Under the pieces are notes generated by a model. The model worked only from the letters and a program-made list of their open reading frames with translations, did not search any database and was not told the origin of the DNA. From UBA11957 sp963603285 (GTDB taxonomy: Bacteria > Bacillota > Clostridia > Lachnospirales > Lachnospiraceae): DNA of 64,000 bases. Made by a program: the position numbers and the translations under genes. The stretch is from the NCBI GenBank assembly GCA_963603285.1, contig CAVCMG010000002.1:62001-126000 (forward strand), written 5' to 3'. Below are positions 27,500-36,398 of this stretch, piece by piece; position 1 is the stretch's first letter, and each line of letters starts with the position of its first letter.

Positions 27500-27530
27500 A
27501 CAGGATAGCCTTAAAATAAGACTATCCTGT
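27500..27530 (-). other. Hairpin between cdsA and dxr
   Basis: ACAGGATAG pairs with CTATCCTGT, with a further CTTA/TAAG inside, in the 165-base gap. The following T-run is weak, so partial termination or RNA processing is more likely. Confidence 0.5.
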
Positions 27531-27574
27531 GTATAAATTCTAAAAAAACTATAAGTATTTTCTTTTTTTGCCTG

Positions 27575-28357
27575 TTACAGTACCACACACAGGAAATAAA
27601 TGATCGGCGCTGTAAAGATCACACTGTCAAACCGGTCCAGAATACCGCCATGGCCCGGGATCAGCGTGCCATAATCCTTGATGCCCTGATTTCTCTTGAT
27701 CGCGGAAGCCGCCAGATCACCCACCATGGAGATCAGACCGCCGACCGCACAGATCAGTGCATATTCCCAGATCACGCCGCCGGTCGCTGCTGCATAAATA
27801 CCACCCAGAAGCGCTGCACCGACAACACCGCCGATAGCACCCTCTACGGATTTTTTCGGACTTAAGACCGGCGTCATCTTATGCTTTCCGATCAGCTTAC
27901 CCACACAGTATGCACAGGTATCGCAGCCCCAGGAAGCAAAGAAGATCAGCCATACATGGAAAGCGCCGCCATCCAGCTGTCTCGTCTGGAAAATAAAGGA
28001 CAGCATCACACCCACATACAGGATGCCAAACATCGCTGCCATGATCTGTTCCGCATGGAACTTCGGGTAGGTAAATACATACACAAACATAATCAGTACC
28101 AGAGCGCCCAGAAGCTCCATCAGCTGAAACTCCGGTGCAAACCACAGACACAGATAATACCCGATAATTCCCAGATATCCGGCCATTTCGAGCACGGTGA
28201 AATGATCCTCTCGCACCTTCATCACCCGGTACAGCTCCTGCATACCGATCAAAGATACGGCCAGAAGCGTCATAAACAGAATGATACCGCCGGAACAGAT
28301 CGTCAGAAGCGCAATCAGCACCAACACGATACCACTGATCAGTCTCGTTTTAAACAT
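27575..28357 (-). CDS. cdsA: Phosphatidate cytidylyltransferase
   Basis: The 260-residue protein has about eight membrane helices and the C-terminal family signature, which includes SAIKRNQGIKDYG and LIPGHGGILDRFDS. It makes CDP-diacylglycerol from phosphatidate and CTP at the membrane, the precursor of all phospholipids. It begins one base after the uppS stop, so translation is probably coupled. Confidence 0.95.
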   Translation of the reverse strand: MFKTRLISGIVLVLIALLTICSGGIILFMTLLAVSLIGMQELYRVMKVREDHFTVLEMAGYLGIIGYYLCLWFAPEFQLMELLGALVLIMFVYVFTYPKFHAEQIMAAMFGILYVGVMLSFIFQTRQLDGGAFHVWLIFFASWGCDTCAYCVGKLIGKHKMTPVLSPKKSVEGAIGGVVGAALLGGIYAAATGGVIWEYALICAVGGLISMVGDLAASAIKRNQGIKDYGTLIPGHGGILDRFDSVIFTAPIIYFLCVVL

Positions 28358-28358
28358 A

Positions 28359-29075
28359 TTACTTCACCCCGCCATATCTTCTGTCTCTGTGATTGTACTG
28401 ACGGATCGCATCCATCAGCTCCTCCCTGTGGAAATCCGGCCACGCTACGTCCGTAAATACAAACTCCGTGTACGCCAGCTGCCACAGCAGATAATTGGAA
28501 AGCCGCTGCTCTCCGCTCGTACGGATCAGAAGATCCGGATCCGGCAGTCCCGCCGTGTCCAGATACGAAGCGATCATATCCTCCGAAATCTCGCCCGTGA
28601 TCTTACCCGCACGCACATCATCCGCAATCTTATTCACAGCTCTCTTAATCTCATCCCGGCTGCCATAATTTAATGCAATCTGGAAGAAATGCTCATCATA
28701 CTGCGCCGAATACTCCTGCACCTCGCGGATACTCTCCTGAATATCCTCATCAAACGCCGAAGGATCCCCCAGCACCGTGATCCGCATATGGTTCTTGTCC
28801 GCCATCTTCTTACACTTCTTCAGATACTGGCGGAACAGCTTCATCAACCCGTTGATCTCCTCCTGGGATCTCTTCCAGTTCTCCGTAGAAAACGCGTACA
28901 CCGTCAGATACTTGATCCCCACCTCAATGGCCACATCACTGATCTTCTCCAGATTGTCACATCCCTTCACATGCCCATACGACCGCGGCATCCCCTTAGC
29001 TCTGGCCCACCGACCATTCCCATCCAGAATGATCGCCACATGCTCCGGAATCTTCAGATCTTTATCCTCTATCAT
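28359..29075 (-). CDS. uppS: Isoprenyl transferase (undecaprenyl diphosphate synthase)
   Basis: The 238-residue protein shows the cis-prenyltransferase motifs: ILDGNGRWA with the catalytic Asp, YAFSTENWKRS, and LLIRTSGEQRLSNYLLWQ-type C-terminal residues. It builds the C55 lipid carrier for peptidoglycan. GGAGATAGTAGA precedes the start. Long inverted repeat B lies directly upstream, separating it from frr in an operon that is usually tight. Confidence 0.95.
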   Translation of the reverse strand: MIEDKDLKIPEHVAIILDGNGRWARAKGMPRSYGHVKGCDNLEKISDVAIEVGIKYLTVYAFSTENWKRSQEEINGLMKLFRQYLKKCKKMADKNHMRITVLGDPSAFDEDIQESIREVQEYSAQYDEHFFQIALNYGSRDEIKRAVNKIADDVRAGKITGEISEDMIASYLDTAGLPDPDLLIRTSGEQRLSNYLLWQLAYTEFVFTDVAWPDFHREELMDAIRQYNHRDRRYGGVK

Positions 29076-29100
29076 TCTACTATCTCCACTTCATGAAACA

Positions 29101-29250
29101 GTCCAGCCGACTTTCCGGCAGACGCTCATCTGTCCATATGTATGCAAGCGACTTTCCCGAGCAAGAGTCCGAGACCCCAGGCTCGGACCGGCGCAGGCGG
29201 AGCGCGCAGACATACGGACAGATGAACGGCTGTCGGAAAGTCGGCTGGAC
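29101..29250. repeat. Long inverted repeat B with conserved core
   Basis: The arms 29101-29145 and 29206-29250 pair at 40 of 45 positions. The core between them (about 29144-29208) contains the hairpin GTCCGAG/CTCGGAC and is nearly the same as the core of element C at 35111-35173, although the arms are unrelated. It lies between frr and uppS, both leftward, and holds no plausible gene. Confidence 0.92.
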
Positions 29251-29267
29251 ATCACCTTCTCAAAGAC

Positions 29268-29822
29268 TTAAACCGTCATAATCTCCTTAGACTTAGCCTC
29301 AGTCATCTCATCCACTTCTTTGATATACTTGTCAGTCACCTTCTGCACCTGATCCTGCATATCCTTGATCTCATCCTCAGATACATCATCCGTCTTACCC
29401 AGCTTCTTCAGCATATCATTCGCATCACGGCGGATATTACGGATCGCAACCTTGGCGGCCTCCGCTTTTTTCTTGATATCCTTAACCAGATCCTTACGAC
29501 GCTCCTCAGTCAGCTCCGGGAATACCAGACGGATAGATTTGCCATCGTTGGTCGGATTGATACCCAGATCGGATGTCATAATAACCTTCTCGATCTCACG
29601 GATCATCTTGCTCTCCCACGGCTGGATCTGGATGATACGCGGCTCCGGTACGGAAACATTGGCTACCTGCTGGATCGGAGACGGTGTTCCATAATAGTCT
29701 ACCGTCAGTCTGTCCAGTACATGCGGATTGGCACGTCCTGCACGGATGGCGCCGAACTCAGATTCCAGATTGGCAATCGTCTTTCCCATCTTGGTCTCAT
29801 ATACTTTGATTTTCTCGTTCAT
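29268..29822 (-). CDS. frr: Ribosome recycling factor
   Basis: The 184-residue length is typical. The N-terminal GAIRAGRANPHVLDRLTVDY and the C-terminal EERRKDLVKDIKKKAEAAKV are family hallmarks. It splits post-termination ribosomes together with EF-G. AAGGAGGACGATGTA precedes the ATG. It follows pyrH by 45 bases. Confidence 0.97.
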   Translation of the reverse strand: MNEKIKVYETKMGKTIANLESEFGAIRAGRANPHVLDRLTVDYYGTPSPIQQVANVSVPEPRIIQIQPWESKMIREIEKVIMTSDLGINPTNDGKSIRLVFPELTEERRKDLVKDIKKKAEAAKVAIRNIRRDANDMLKKLGKTDDVSEDEIKDMQDQVQKVTDKYIKEVDEMTEAKSKEIMTV

Positions 29823-29867
29823 TACATCGTCCTCCTTAAAATGGGCCTGTCAGTCCACAGTCCTCTA

Positions 29868-30563
29868 TTATACGGTCACCTTTGTACCGTTGATATCACC
29901 TTTTGCTGCACGCACAATGCTGTTTTCCTCATTTAACAGGAATACGAGCATCGGCATCTTGTTTTCCATACACATGATGGAAGCAGACAGATCCATAGCG
30001 GCCAGTCTCTGGTCGATAACCTCCTGAATGGAGATCTCATCGTACTTCTTCGCCTGCGGATTTGTCTTCGGATCACTGTCGTAGATACCGTCGATGGCTT
30101 TGGCTAACAGAATCGTCTCAGCCTCGATCTCGATCGCACGCAGTACAGTTGCTGTATCGGTAGAAAAATACGGATGGCCTGTACCACCGGCAAAGAATAC
30201 AACCTTTTTCTGCCCTAAGGCTGCCACTGCGGCATCCTTTGAGAACAGTGTTGTAAACGCGCCGCAGGTAAACGGTGTCATAACCTCTGTCTGCATACCC
30301 ACGGAACGAAAAATTTCGGACACATAGATACAATTCATGATCGTAGCCAGCATACCGATCTGGTCAGCCTTCGGGCGGTCAATCGTCTCGCTGGTGCGTC
30401 CACGCCAGAAATTGCCGCCGCCGATCACGATACCGACCTCGATACCCTCATCGACCAGCTGTTTTACCTGCTTTGCAACGACAGTGACTGTCGGCTCGTC
30501 AAAGCCTGTGTGCTTTTCTCCGGCAAGTGCCTCGCCGCTTAACTTCAGTAATACTCTCTTCAT
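29868..30563 (-). CDS. pyrH: UMP kinase
   Basis: The 231-residue amino-acid-kinase fold protein has KLSGEALAG at the N-terminus, IVIGGGNFWRGR and KAIDGIYDSDPKTNPQAKK. It phosphorylates UMP to UDP and is a hexameric, UTP-inhibited control point in the bacteria studied. It starts 20 bases after the lysC stop, so the two may share a transcript. Confidence 0.96.
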   Translation of the reverse strand: MKRVLLKLSGEALAGEKHTGFDEPTVTVVAKQVKQLVDEGIEVGIVIGGGNFWRGRTSETIDRPKADQIGMLATIMNCIYVSEIFRSVGMQTEVMTPFTCGAFTTLFSKDAAVAALGQKKVVFFAGGTGHPYFSTDTATVLRAIEIEAETILLAKAIDGIYDSDPKTNPQAKKYDEISIQEVIDQRLAAMDLSASIMCMENKMPMLVFLLNEENSIVRAAKGDINGTKVTV

Positions 30564-30582
30564 ACGTTAAAATCCCCCTGCA

Positions 30583-31902
30583 TTATAATTTACATAATAC
30601 AAAAATATTGTAGATCGCACGGATTGCGGTCTCAAAATCGTTATTTTCCACACCGATGATAATATTTAACTCACTGGAGCCCTGATCGATCATCTTGACA
30701 TTGACATGGGCATGTGCCAATGCGGAGAAGATACGGCCTGCTGTACCACGGGCGGACTTCATGCCACGACCCACAACAGCGATCAGCGCCAGATCAGCTT
30801 CCAGAGAAATATGATCCGGATGAACGGCCTTCTGGATACCGGTCAGCACCTTCTGCTCATGCTCCTCAAACTCTGTCTCGTGTACCAGGATCGTCATCGT
30901 ATCGATACCGGACGGCATATGCTCAAAGGAAATACCATTCTCCTCAAACACCTGCAGTACCTTGCGGCCAAAGCCAACCTCGGCATTCATCATATCCTTT
31001 TCGATCGTTACAGAGGCAAAGCCCTTCTTACCGGCAATACCGGTGATGATATAGTCGGACTTGGTACAGGTATCGCCAACGATCATCGTACCCTTGTCCT
31101 CCGGCGCATTGGTATTGCGGATATTGATCGGAATACCCTCGGAGCGGACCGGGAAGATCGCATCCTCATGGAGTACGGAAGCACCCATGTAGGACAGCTC
31201 ACGGAGCTCTCTGTAAGTGATCACCTCAATCGGCATCGGATTGTCCACGATACGCGGGTCAGTCACGAGACAGCCGGAAACGTCTGTCCAGTTCTCATAC
31301 ATATCCGCTTTTATCGCACGGGCTACCAGAGAGCCTGTGATATCAGAACCGCCACGGGAGAAGGTACGGACAACACCATTAGCATCAGCACCGTAAAATC
31401 CCGGGATTACGGCATATTCCTGCTTATCCAGCGCATCGGCCAAAAGACGATTGGTTGTCTCACTGTCGAGTGAACCGTCCTCAAAAAAGCGGATCACATC
31501 TGCCGCATCAATAAAAGCATAGCCCAGATAGGCAGCCATCACCATACCATTTAAAAACTCACCACGGGAAGCAGCATACTGGATACCTGCCTTTGCCTTA
31601 AAATCCTTCTCGATCTTTGCAAAAGCATCTGCCAGAGACAGATTCAGCTTTAAGCCGTCGATGATCTCCTGATATCTGGCACTGATCTGAGCCAGTTCTT
31701 CTGTGAAATCCTCGTCCTTTTCTGCCCTAGCATAGCAGCCATACAGCATATCGGTTACCTTGATATCGGAAGAAAAGCGTTTGCCCGGGGCAGACGGCAC
31801 AACATAACGTCTGCTGTCCTCCGCACGGATGATCTTTCCTACCTTTTCAAACTGTGCTGCACTGGCCAGCGAACTTCCGCCGAACTTTACAACCTTTTTC
31901 AT
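30583..31902 (-). CDS. lysC: Aspartate kinase
   Basis: The 439-residue protein starts MKKVVKFGGSSLASAAQFEK after GGGGAGGAATATT; the longer open frame lacks a binding site. The kinase part has SRGGSDITGS and the TDVSG-type segment WTDVSGCLVTDPR. Two ACT domains fill the C-terminal 150 residues, where lysine or threonine feedback acts. It opens the lysine/threonine/methionine branch. The form with a spaced kinase domain and C-terminal ACT pair is the monofunctional type. Confidence 0.94.
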   Translation of the reverse strand: MKKVVKFGGSSLASAAQFEKVGKIIRAEDSRRYVVPSAPGKRFSSDIKVTDMLYGCYARAEKDEDFTEELAQISARYQEIIDGLKLNLSLADAFAKIEKDFKAKAGIQYAASRGEFLNGMVMAAYLGYAFIDAADVIRFFEDGSLDSETTNRLLADALDKQEYAVIPGFYGADANGVVRTFSRGGSDITGSLVARAIKADMYENWTDVSGCLVTDPRIVDNPMPIEVITYRELRELSYMGASVLHEDAIFPVRSEGIPINIRNTNAPEDKGTMIVGDTCTKSDYIITGIAGKKGFASVTIEKDMMNAEVGFGRKVLQVFEENGISFEHMPSGIDTMTILVHETEFEEHEQKVLTGIQKAVHPDHISLEADLALIAVVGRGMKSARGTAGRIFSALAHAHVNVKMIDQGSSELNIIIGVENNDFETAIRAIYNIFVLCKL

Positions 31903-32050
31903 AATATTCCTCCCCAGACGCAAAAGCAGCCTGTTTCCTTTGTATATAGAGATCTTAAAAATCCTATAAATTTTATCATTTAACTTCATGCTTGTAAAGT
32001 TCCGAAGCTAATTTCTATGGGAAAAAGGCTGTTTTATGAAAAATATTCGA

Positions 32051-32563
32051 TTAGATAAGCTGCGGATCATCCTCCGGGGAGCGGAGACTCTGCTTGATAC
32101 TGGAAAGTACCGTCCGGTAGTCCTTGTTAGTTACGATAGCGATTTCTGAAAACAGGACTTTCTGTGCGGTAAGAAGTGTTGCTTTATCACGACTGCCAAG
32201 AGGTTTTTCGAGATCCTTCTTCATCAGCATACGGGTCATACGCGCCATCTTGTATGGATTCCCCTCCTTCATGATATCCAGCATCCATTCCTGCCGGGTG
32301 CTGATATCACTGATCCACTCCTGTTCATCATGCAGGATACTTTCAAATACCTGCTGCATCTCTTCTCTGGAAAGTACGCTTCTGAGTCTTGCGCCCCTGT
32401 CCGAATCATGCCTGACCGGAACATATACGGTTGTCTTGCCGTCCGGCCAGGAGCTGAGCTGGTAATAGCTGACGCGCTCTCTGCCCTTTGGCATCTCTAC
32501 AATGGATTTGACTTCACACACGCCCTCCATGGAATGTACCACATAGTCGCCTGCTTTTAACAT
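32051..32563 (-). CDS. CarD/CdnL-like transcription regulator
   Basis: The 170-residue protein has the N-terminal Tudor-like RNA-polymerase-interaction domain (GDYVVHSMEGVCEVKSI; YYQLSSWPDGKTTVYVPV) and a helical C-terminal domain rich in basic residues. Relatives bind RNA polymerase beta and stabilise open complexes. Its gene has a perfect consensus promoter at 32638-32666, consistent with strong, housekeeping-level expression. Confidence 0.9.
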   Translation of the reverse strand: MLKAGDYVVHSMEGVCEVKSIVEMPKGRERVSYYQLSSWPDGKTTVYVPVRHDSDRGARLRSVLSREEMQQVFESILHDEQEWISDISTRQEWMLDIMKEGNPYKMARMTRMLMKKDLEKPLGSRDKATLLTAQKVLFSEIAIVTNKDYRTVLSSIKQSLRSPEDDPQLI

Positions 32564-32637
32564 TTGTTTTCCCTCTCTTTTTCAAACAACGCCAATAGAG
32601 TTTTCTAATTGTCAGATTTCATCACATCTATGCATAA

Positions 32638-32666
32638 ATTATAGCTTAATTTCAAAAAACTGTCAA
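32638..32666 (-). promoter_or_regulatory. Consensus sigma-A promoter of the carD-like gene
   Basis: TTGACA and TATAAT on the minus strand are separated by exactly 17 bases, about 75 bases from the start codon. Confidence 0.88.
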
Positions 32667-32732
32667 ATTCATTTTGATTTTCAAGTTAGCTTTATATCCA
32701 TCAACTATTTAAGAGGGTTTCGTCAGGTTTCA

Positions 32733-33638
32733 TTATGTAAAGGGATGCTGCTGTCCGATAGCAAGGAAAATCCCCGGCAGAAAGGCCAGAAGAGACAGCT
32801 TTTTATCGCAGCTTTTAAATATATATTCCGGATGCCTTGCACATAAGGACAGCGCCACATGCCGGCAAGCCGCATCAAAGCGCTGCCCAAACGCCTGCTC
32901 CCTGCAGCCCAGCCTGTGATTGTACAGCATCGCATAACTCATGGGATTGCGTCTCTCCTGCCGCCTTTCATACAGCGTTCCACTGCCGCAGAGATATTCG
33001 CCGCGGCATATTGCTTCCGCATACCAGCGCATCCGGTAGCCCTGCATGGCCAGTGCATCCAGCGTCAGCTGCAAGGGCGTTTCCACCTCCCCCGGACAGC
33101 ACATCAGCGGATACCGGCGCAGGATTTCCGTACGGATCACATCAAACCGTTCCGTTTCCAGACCGTATTTCTGCCGTTCCAGACAGGTGGCGTCCACATA
33201 GCCCCGGATACCGATCCGCGGTTCCTTTTTGTACAGTGGCCTCCCGTCCAGATAACATTTGGCACCGCTGACGCCGATCAGCTGTTCATTTCCCTCGATC
33301 TGCGCCAGCCAGTCCAGAAGCCGCGCCACCGCCTCCGGGATCAATAATTCCTCCGCCTCCAGCAGACAGAAATAGTCTCCCCGGGCCACATCCAGCGCCA
33401 TCTGCAGCGCAGCAGTCCTTCCTCTTTCCTTACACGCCGCCACCCGCACGGCAAAAGGTTCCGTATGGGCACACCAGCCCGCGGTCATCAGTTGGATCTG
33501 TCCCTGTGTCTCCTGATCCACGATCAGCCATTCAAAGTGAAATCTCGTCTGTGCCAGCAGCGCTTCATACACATGGGGCAGCAGATACTCCCGGTTTCTG
33601 ACGATCGTGCAGATCGTTATGCACGTTTTCATTCTCAT
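32733..33638 (-). CDS. Family 2 glycosyltransferase
   Basis: The 301-residue protein has an N-terminal GT-A fold: ITICTIVRNREYLLPHVYEA, the nucleotide-binding LIVDQET, and a DxD-like ARGDYFCLLEAEELL at about 90. It should transfer a sugar from a nucleotide donor onto a surface polymer or lipid. The C-terminal third is not recognisable. AAGGAGCTTAC precedes ATGAGAATG; the second ATG is equally possible. Downstream, on the same strand, nothing follows until the carD-like gene. Confidence 0.82.
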   Translation of the reverse strand: MRMKTCITICTIVRNREYLLPHVYEALLAQTRFHFEWLIVDQETQGQIQLMTAGWCAHTEPFAVRVAACKERGRTAALQMALDVARGDYFCLLEAEELLIPEAVARLLDWLAQIEGNEQLIGVSGAKCYLDGRPLYKKEPRIGIRGYVDATCLERQKYGLETERFDVIRTEILRRYPLMCCPGEVETPLQLTLDALAMQGYRMRWYAEAICRGEYLCGSGTLYERRQERRNPMSYAMLYNHRLGCREQAFGQRFDAACRHVALSLCARHPEYIFKSCDKKLSLLAFLPGIFLAIGQQHPFT

Positions 33639-33852
33639 GTAAGCTCCTTTTCCTCCGCCGTTTCTTTTGCGGATACCCTAAACCTCAACATGCCCGACAC
33701 AGCTTGTCCGTCAGGCTTAGTAGTATCTATGCAGCCGGGAAAAAAAGTATGTCCGTACTTTGCAGAAACCGTATGACAAAAAACGCCCGTTTTCCGTTTC
33801 TTTTTACGCCAAATGGTTTACCAGACCATTTTTCATATGCAGGACAACACGA

Positions 33853-33894
33853 AAGAAAGCTGCCATACATGTCACCCATGTATAACAGCTTTCT
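33853..33894 (-). terminator. Hairpin at the end of the gtrA-like gene
   Basis: GAAAGCTG/CAGCTTTC with an inner ATACATG/CATGTAT stem overlaps the stop codon. The T-tail is short (TTTC). Confidence 0.55.
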
Positions 33895-34327
33895 ACTTGA
33901 AGATCCTCTTCTTACTGAATATGTAGTTTAACAAAATCACGATCACATTGGAACCGCTCTTTACCAGAAGCTCCCAGATATCATCGGAGAACATCGCTGA
34001 GGGCGGCCCGGTCATTTCCACCAGAACCACAACAATGATCTCATCAAAAATACCTGTCAGGAACCGGTAAAAGAAAAACATGCCGAATTCCTTCCATACA
34101 TTATCCGATGTACTTTTAAACACCCAGATCCGGTTGGTCGTATAGGCAACCAGTACACTGATCAGCCATGCCAGCGCATTAGCGTATTCCGTAGGCATCT
34201 CAAAATGACGAAGCCCCATGAATGTCCCGATATTGGCAGCGACCGTCAGTATGCCAAACAGCGCATACAGCACAAACTCTTTGAGGTCCGGATATTTGCG
34301 AAATTTATCTCTTGTCCAGGCAACCAT
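33893..34327 (-). CDS. GtrA-family membrane protein
   Basis: The 144-residue protein has four membrane helices and the GtrA-like pattern LYALFGILTVAANIGTF, then YTTNRIWVFKS and the closing NYIFSKKRIFK. Family members are thought to move polyprenyl-linked sugars across the membrane or to assist glycosyltransferases. This fits the glycosyltransferase gene immediately downstream on the same strand. Confidence 0.87.
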   Translation of the reverse strand: MVAWTRDKFRKYPDLKEFVLYALFGILTVAANIGTFMGLRHFEMPTEYANALAWLISVLVAYTTNRIWVFKSTSDNVWKEFGMFFFYRFLTGIFDEIIVVVLVEMTGPPSAMFSDDIWELLVKSGSNVIVILLNYIFSKKRIFK

Positions 34328-34536
34328 ACTGTCTCATCCTTGTCTATTTCTGCGCGTCCACTGCGGTATCCAGACGCCTTTACAGGCCTCGGACGCTTAC
34401 TAAAGACAGGAGTATACCTTATTTTTACCTTTTTTGCAAGAAAACTCTACTTTTGCTTCCTGTAAAATCTTGCTAAAACCTTATTTTTCCGCCCACACTC
34501 GACAGTTTCCGGAAAAATGTGCAGTAATCCTTCCCG

Positions 34537-34947
34537 TCAGCGTCTGCGTTTCTCCTTTTTCGGCGAAAGCAGATGTATGATTGCCAGAACAATCGCCCGC
34601 ACTACAGCAAATATGATAAACAGTACCATAAAGCCCACCAGGCCAAACACGATATCCGCAAAATCCATCGTTCCCGTATGCGTGATCCCCTGACCGATCT
34701 CAATCGCAAACGTAATGACGATCATCAGTGTAAACACATAAATCCACGCGATCACCAGCACATGCTTCTTACTCAGCAGCTTAAACAACGGAAAGATCAC
34801 AAACAGCATCAGCATCCCCAGAATACCAATCACCCAGAAATGCAGCTCCTTATCCGTCATAACCGTCTCAAAGGAATCGTTCCATGTCATGATCCCGTTA
34901 TGGATCTTCGTCACGATTTCCACGATCCCATACAACATTTTTTCCAT
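34537..34947 (-). CDS. VanZ-like small membrane protein
   Basis: The 136-residue protein has three or four membrane helices. The segment AIEIGQGITHTGTMDFADIV resembles the E-x-x-Q...D-x-x-D core of VanZ-like proteins, and the C-terminus is basic (PKKEKRRR). A VanZ-type role in teicoplanin resistance should not be assumed; the family is broad. GGAGG lies 11 bases before the start. It is followed upstream by inverted repeat C. Confidence 0.7.
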   Translation of the reverse strand: MEKMLYGIVEIVTKIHNGIMTWNDSFETVMTDKELHFWVIGILGMLMLFVIFPLFKLLSKKHVLVIAWIYVFTLMIVITFAIEIGQGITHTGTMDFADIVFGLVGFMVLFIIFAVVRAIVLAIIHLLSPKKEKRRR

Positions 34948-35071
34948 ATACTATAATGCCTCCATTTGTCTTACCGATTGCGTTGCATTATAGCATACCC
35001 TGGGCAGTTTGTGTCACAGATTCGCTCTATTTCACACTTTCTTTATGAAATTCATAAACTCCCCACTACCA

Positions 35072-35212
35072 GAAAACACCCGGTCAGCACCTCATATATA
35101 TATCTTTCCTCAAGCGACTTCAGCGAGTAAGAGTCCGAGACTACAGGCTCGGACCGACGGAGCCGGAGCGCAGAGGAAAGATATATATATGAGGTGCTGA
35201 CCGGGCGTTTTC
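35072..35212. repeat. Long inverted repeat C with conserved core
   Basis: The arms 35072-35110 and 35174-35212 pair at 38 of 39 positions. The enclosed 63-base core shares AAGCGACTT, AAGAGTCCGAGAC, AGGCTCGGACCG and GGAGCGC in the same order with element B, while the arms have no similarity to those of B. It lies between the DUF4349 gene and the VanZ-like gene, and no gene fits. Confidence 0.93.
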
Positions 35213-35228
35213 GTCCGTCACCTATTTC

Positions 35229-36398
35229 CTATTTTTTACGCACGCGCCGTACAATCAGTACAACAATCACAACAGCCACGCCAACCGCAAGCAGGATCGG
35301 CAGACCTCCCAGGACGAACAGCACGACATTTTCACACCCGTTGCCCAGCGCCGTCAGACTTCCCACAAACCTGTCCTTCAGCCGTGTCCAGAACGTATCC
35401 TTCTCCGTCGCTGTCACCCAGTTCACCTCATACGCACTCAGCTCCAGTGTACTGTAATCCACCTGATTCTGCATAACCTTCAGCCGTGAACTGTAGCTCT
35501 CCAGCTGATACCGCACCTCTGTCAGCTGATTCTGGATCGCCAGCGTCGTATCGATCGAATCCGCCTTTTCCAACAGTCCCAGAAGCGTCTGCTGCTCCGT
35601 CTGCAAAGCCTCAATATGCGACTGCACATCCACATACTCCAGCGTCACATCCTCCACGCTTTCCGACTGGCTCCTCACCTTCGCATTGCTCTTTGCCGTA
35701 TCCGTCAGCTCATTTCTCTTATCCGCCGGGACACGGATCGTCATATACAGGCTCCGCCCACCATTTTCGGCATCCCCGTTGATCTCCGACTGTTCGATAT
35801 AGCCGCCCAGCTCACTGACCTTCTGCCGGACAGCCTCCACATACGCATCAAAATCGGTTGTATCCACCGTCAGACGGCTGGTGTATACAAGCTTCTGCTC
35901 CACCGTATCCGCATCGGAAACTTCATCGGATGCCGCCTCGTCTGCTGTCGCACCCGCAGCTTTATTTACAGCCACCCCGGCAGAGGCTCCATCCGATGCT
36001 GCTGCCGTCTCCGTGCTGTAATCTTCCTCAGCACTTTCCCCGTAAGCACTGTCCATCTGGGCGCTTTCCATTTCACCGGTCGCATCCATCATCGCCGCTT
36101 TGGAAGAACCCATCCGCAGAGAATCACTGACTGCTGCCCCTGCGCCAAACACCAGCACCAGAACCAGACACACTGCCACAACCTTCATAAAACGCCGCCA
36201 GTGCCATCTCTTTTTCTTTGTCTCTTTCATATGGATCACCCTGTCTTCCTTATCCACCATATCTGCCATGCTTTTCAGAAACCCGGAAGAAAACGAATGC
36301 TGTTGTCTGATATCGTCCTCCTTCGGAACCTGCATGGCTTCCTTTTCCATCTGTTCCCCTAACGCCTGTTTTAAGATGTGCTCTGCTTTTTCTGTCAT
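35229..36398 (-). CDS. DUF4349 membrane protein, possible anti-sigma partner
   Basis: The 389-residue protein has a cytoplasmic N-terminal stretch (1-70), a membrane helix (VVAVCLVLVLVFGAGAAV), an Ala/Ser/Glu-rich linker and a DUF4349 domain (LVYTSRLTVDTTDFDAYV; then a coiled coil around IEALQTEQQTLLGLLEKA). A second helix (VVLFVLGGLPILLAVGVAVV) precedes a basic tail. Its start overlaps the stop of the ECF sigma gene by 4 bases, the layout of sigma/anti-sigma pairs, so residues 1-70 may hold the sigma factor. AGGAGGTGCGAA is the binding site. Confidence 0.82.
   Translation of the reverse strand: MTEKAEHILKQALGEQMEKEAMQVPKEDDIRQQHSFSSGFLKSMADMVDKEDRVIHMKETKKKRWHWRRFMKVVAVCLVLVLVFGAGAAVSDSLRMGSSKAAMMDATGEMESAQMDSAYGESAEEDYSTETAAASDGASAGVAVNKAAGATADEAASDEVSDADTVEQKLVYTSRLTVDTTDFDAYVEAVRQKVSELGGYIEQSEINGDAENGGRSLYMTIRVPADKRNELTDTAKSNAKVRSQSESVEDVTLEYVDVQSHIEALQTEQQTLLGLLEKADSIDTTLAIQNQLTEVRYQLESYSSRLKVMQNQVDYSTLELSAYEVNWVTATEKDTFWTRLKDRFVGSLTALGNGCENVVLFVLGGLPILLAVGVAVVIVVLIVRRVRKK

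Noticed and set aside
31903..32050. Lysine riboswitch before aspartate kinase
   Set aside because: The gap is only 148 bases and shows none of the long conserved stems of that riboswitch.
34370..34420. Possible remnant of the B/C core (CAGGCCTCGGACG)
   Set aside because: A single short match without pairing arms.
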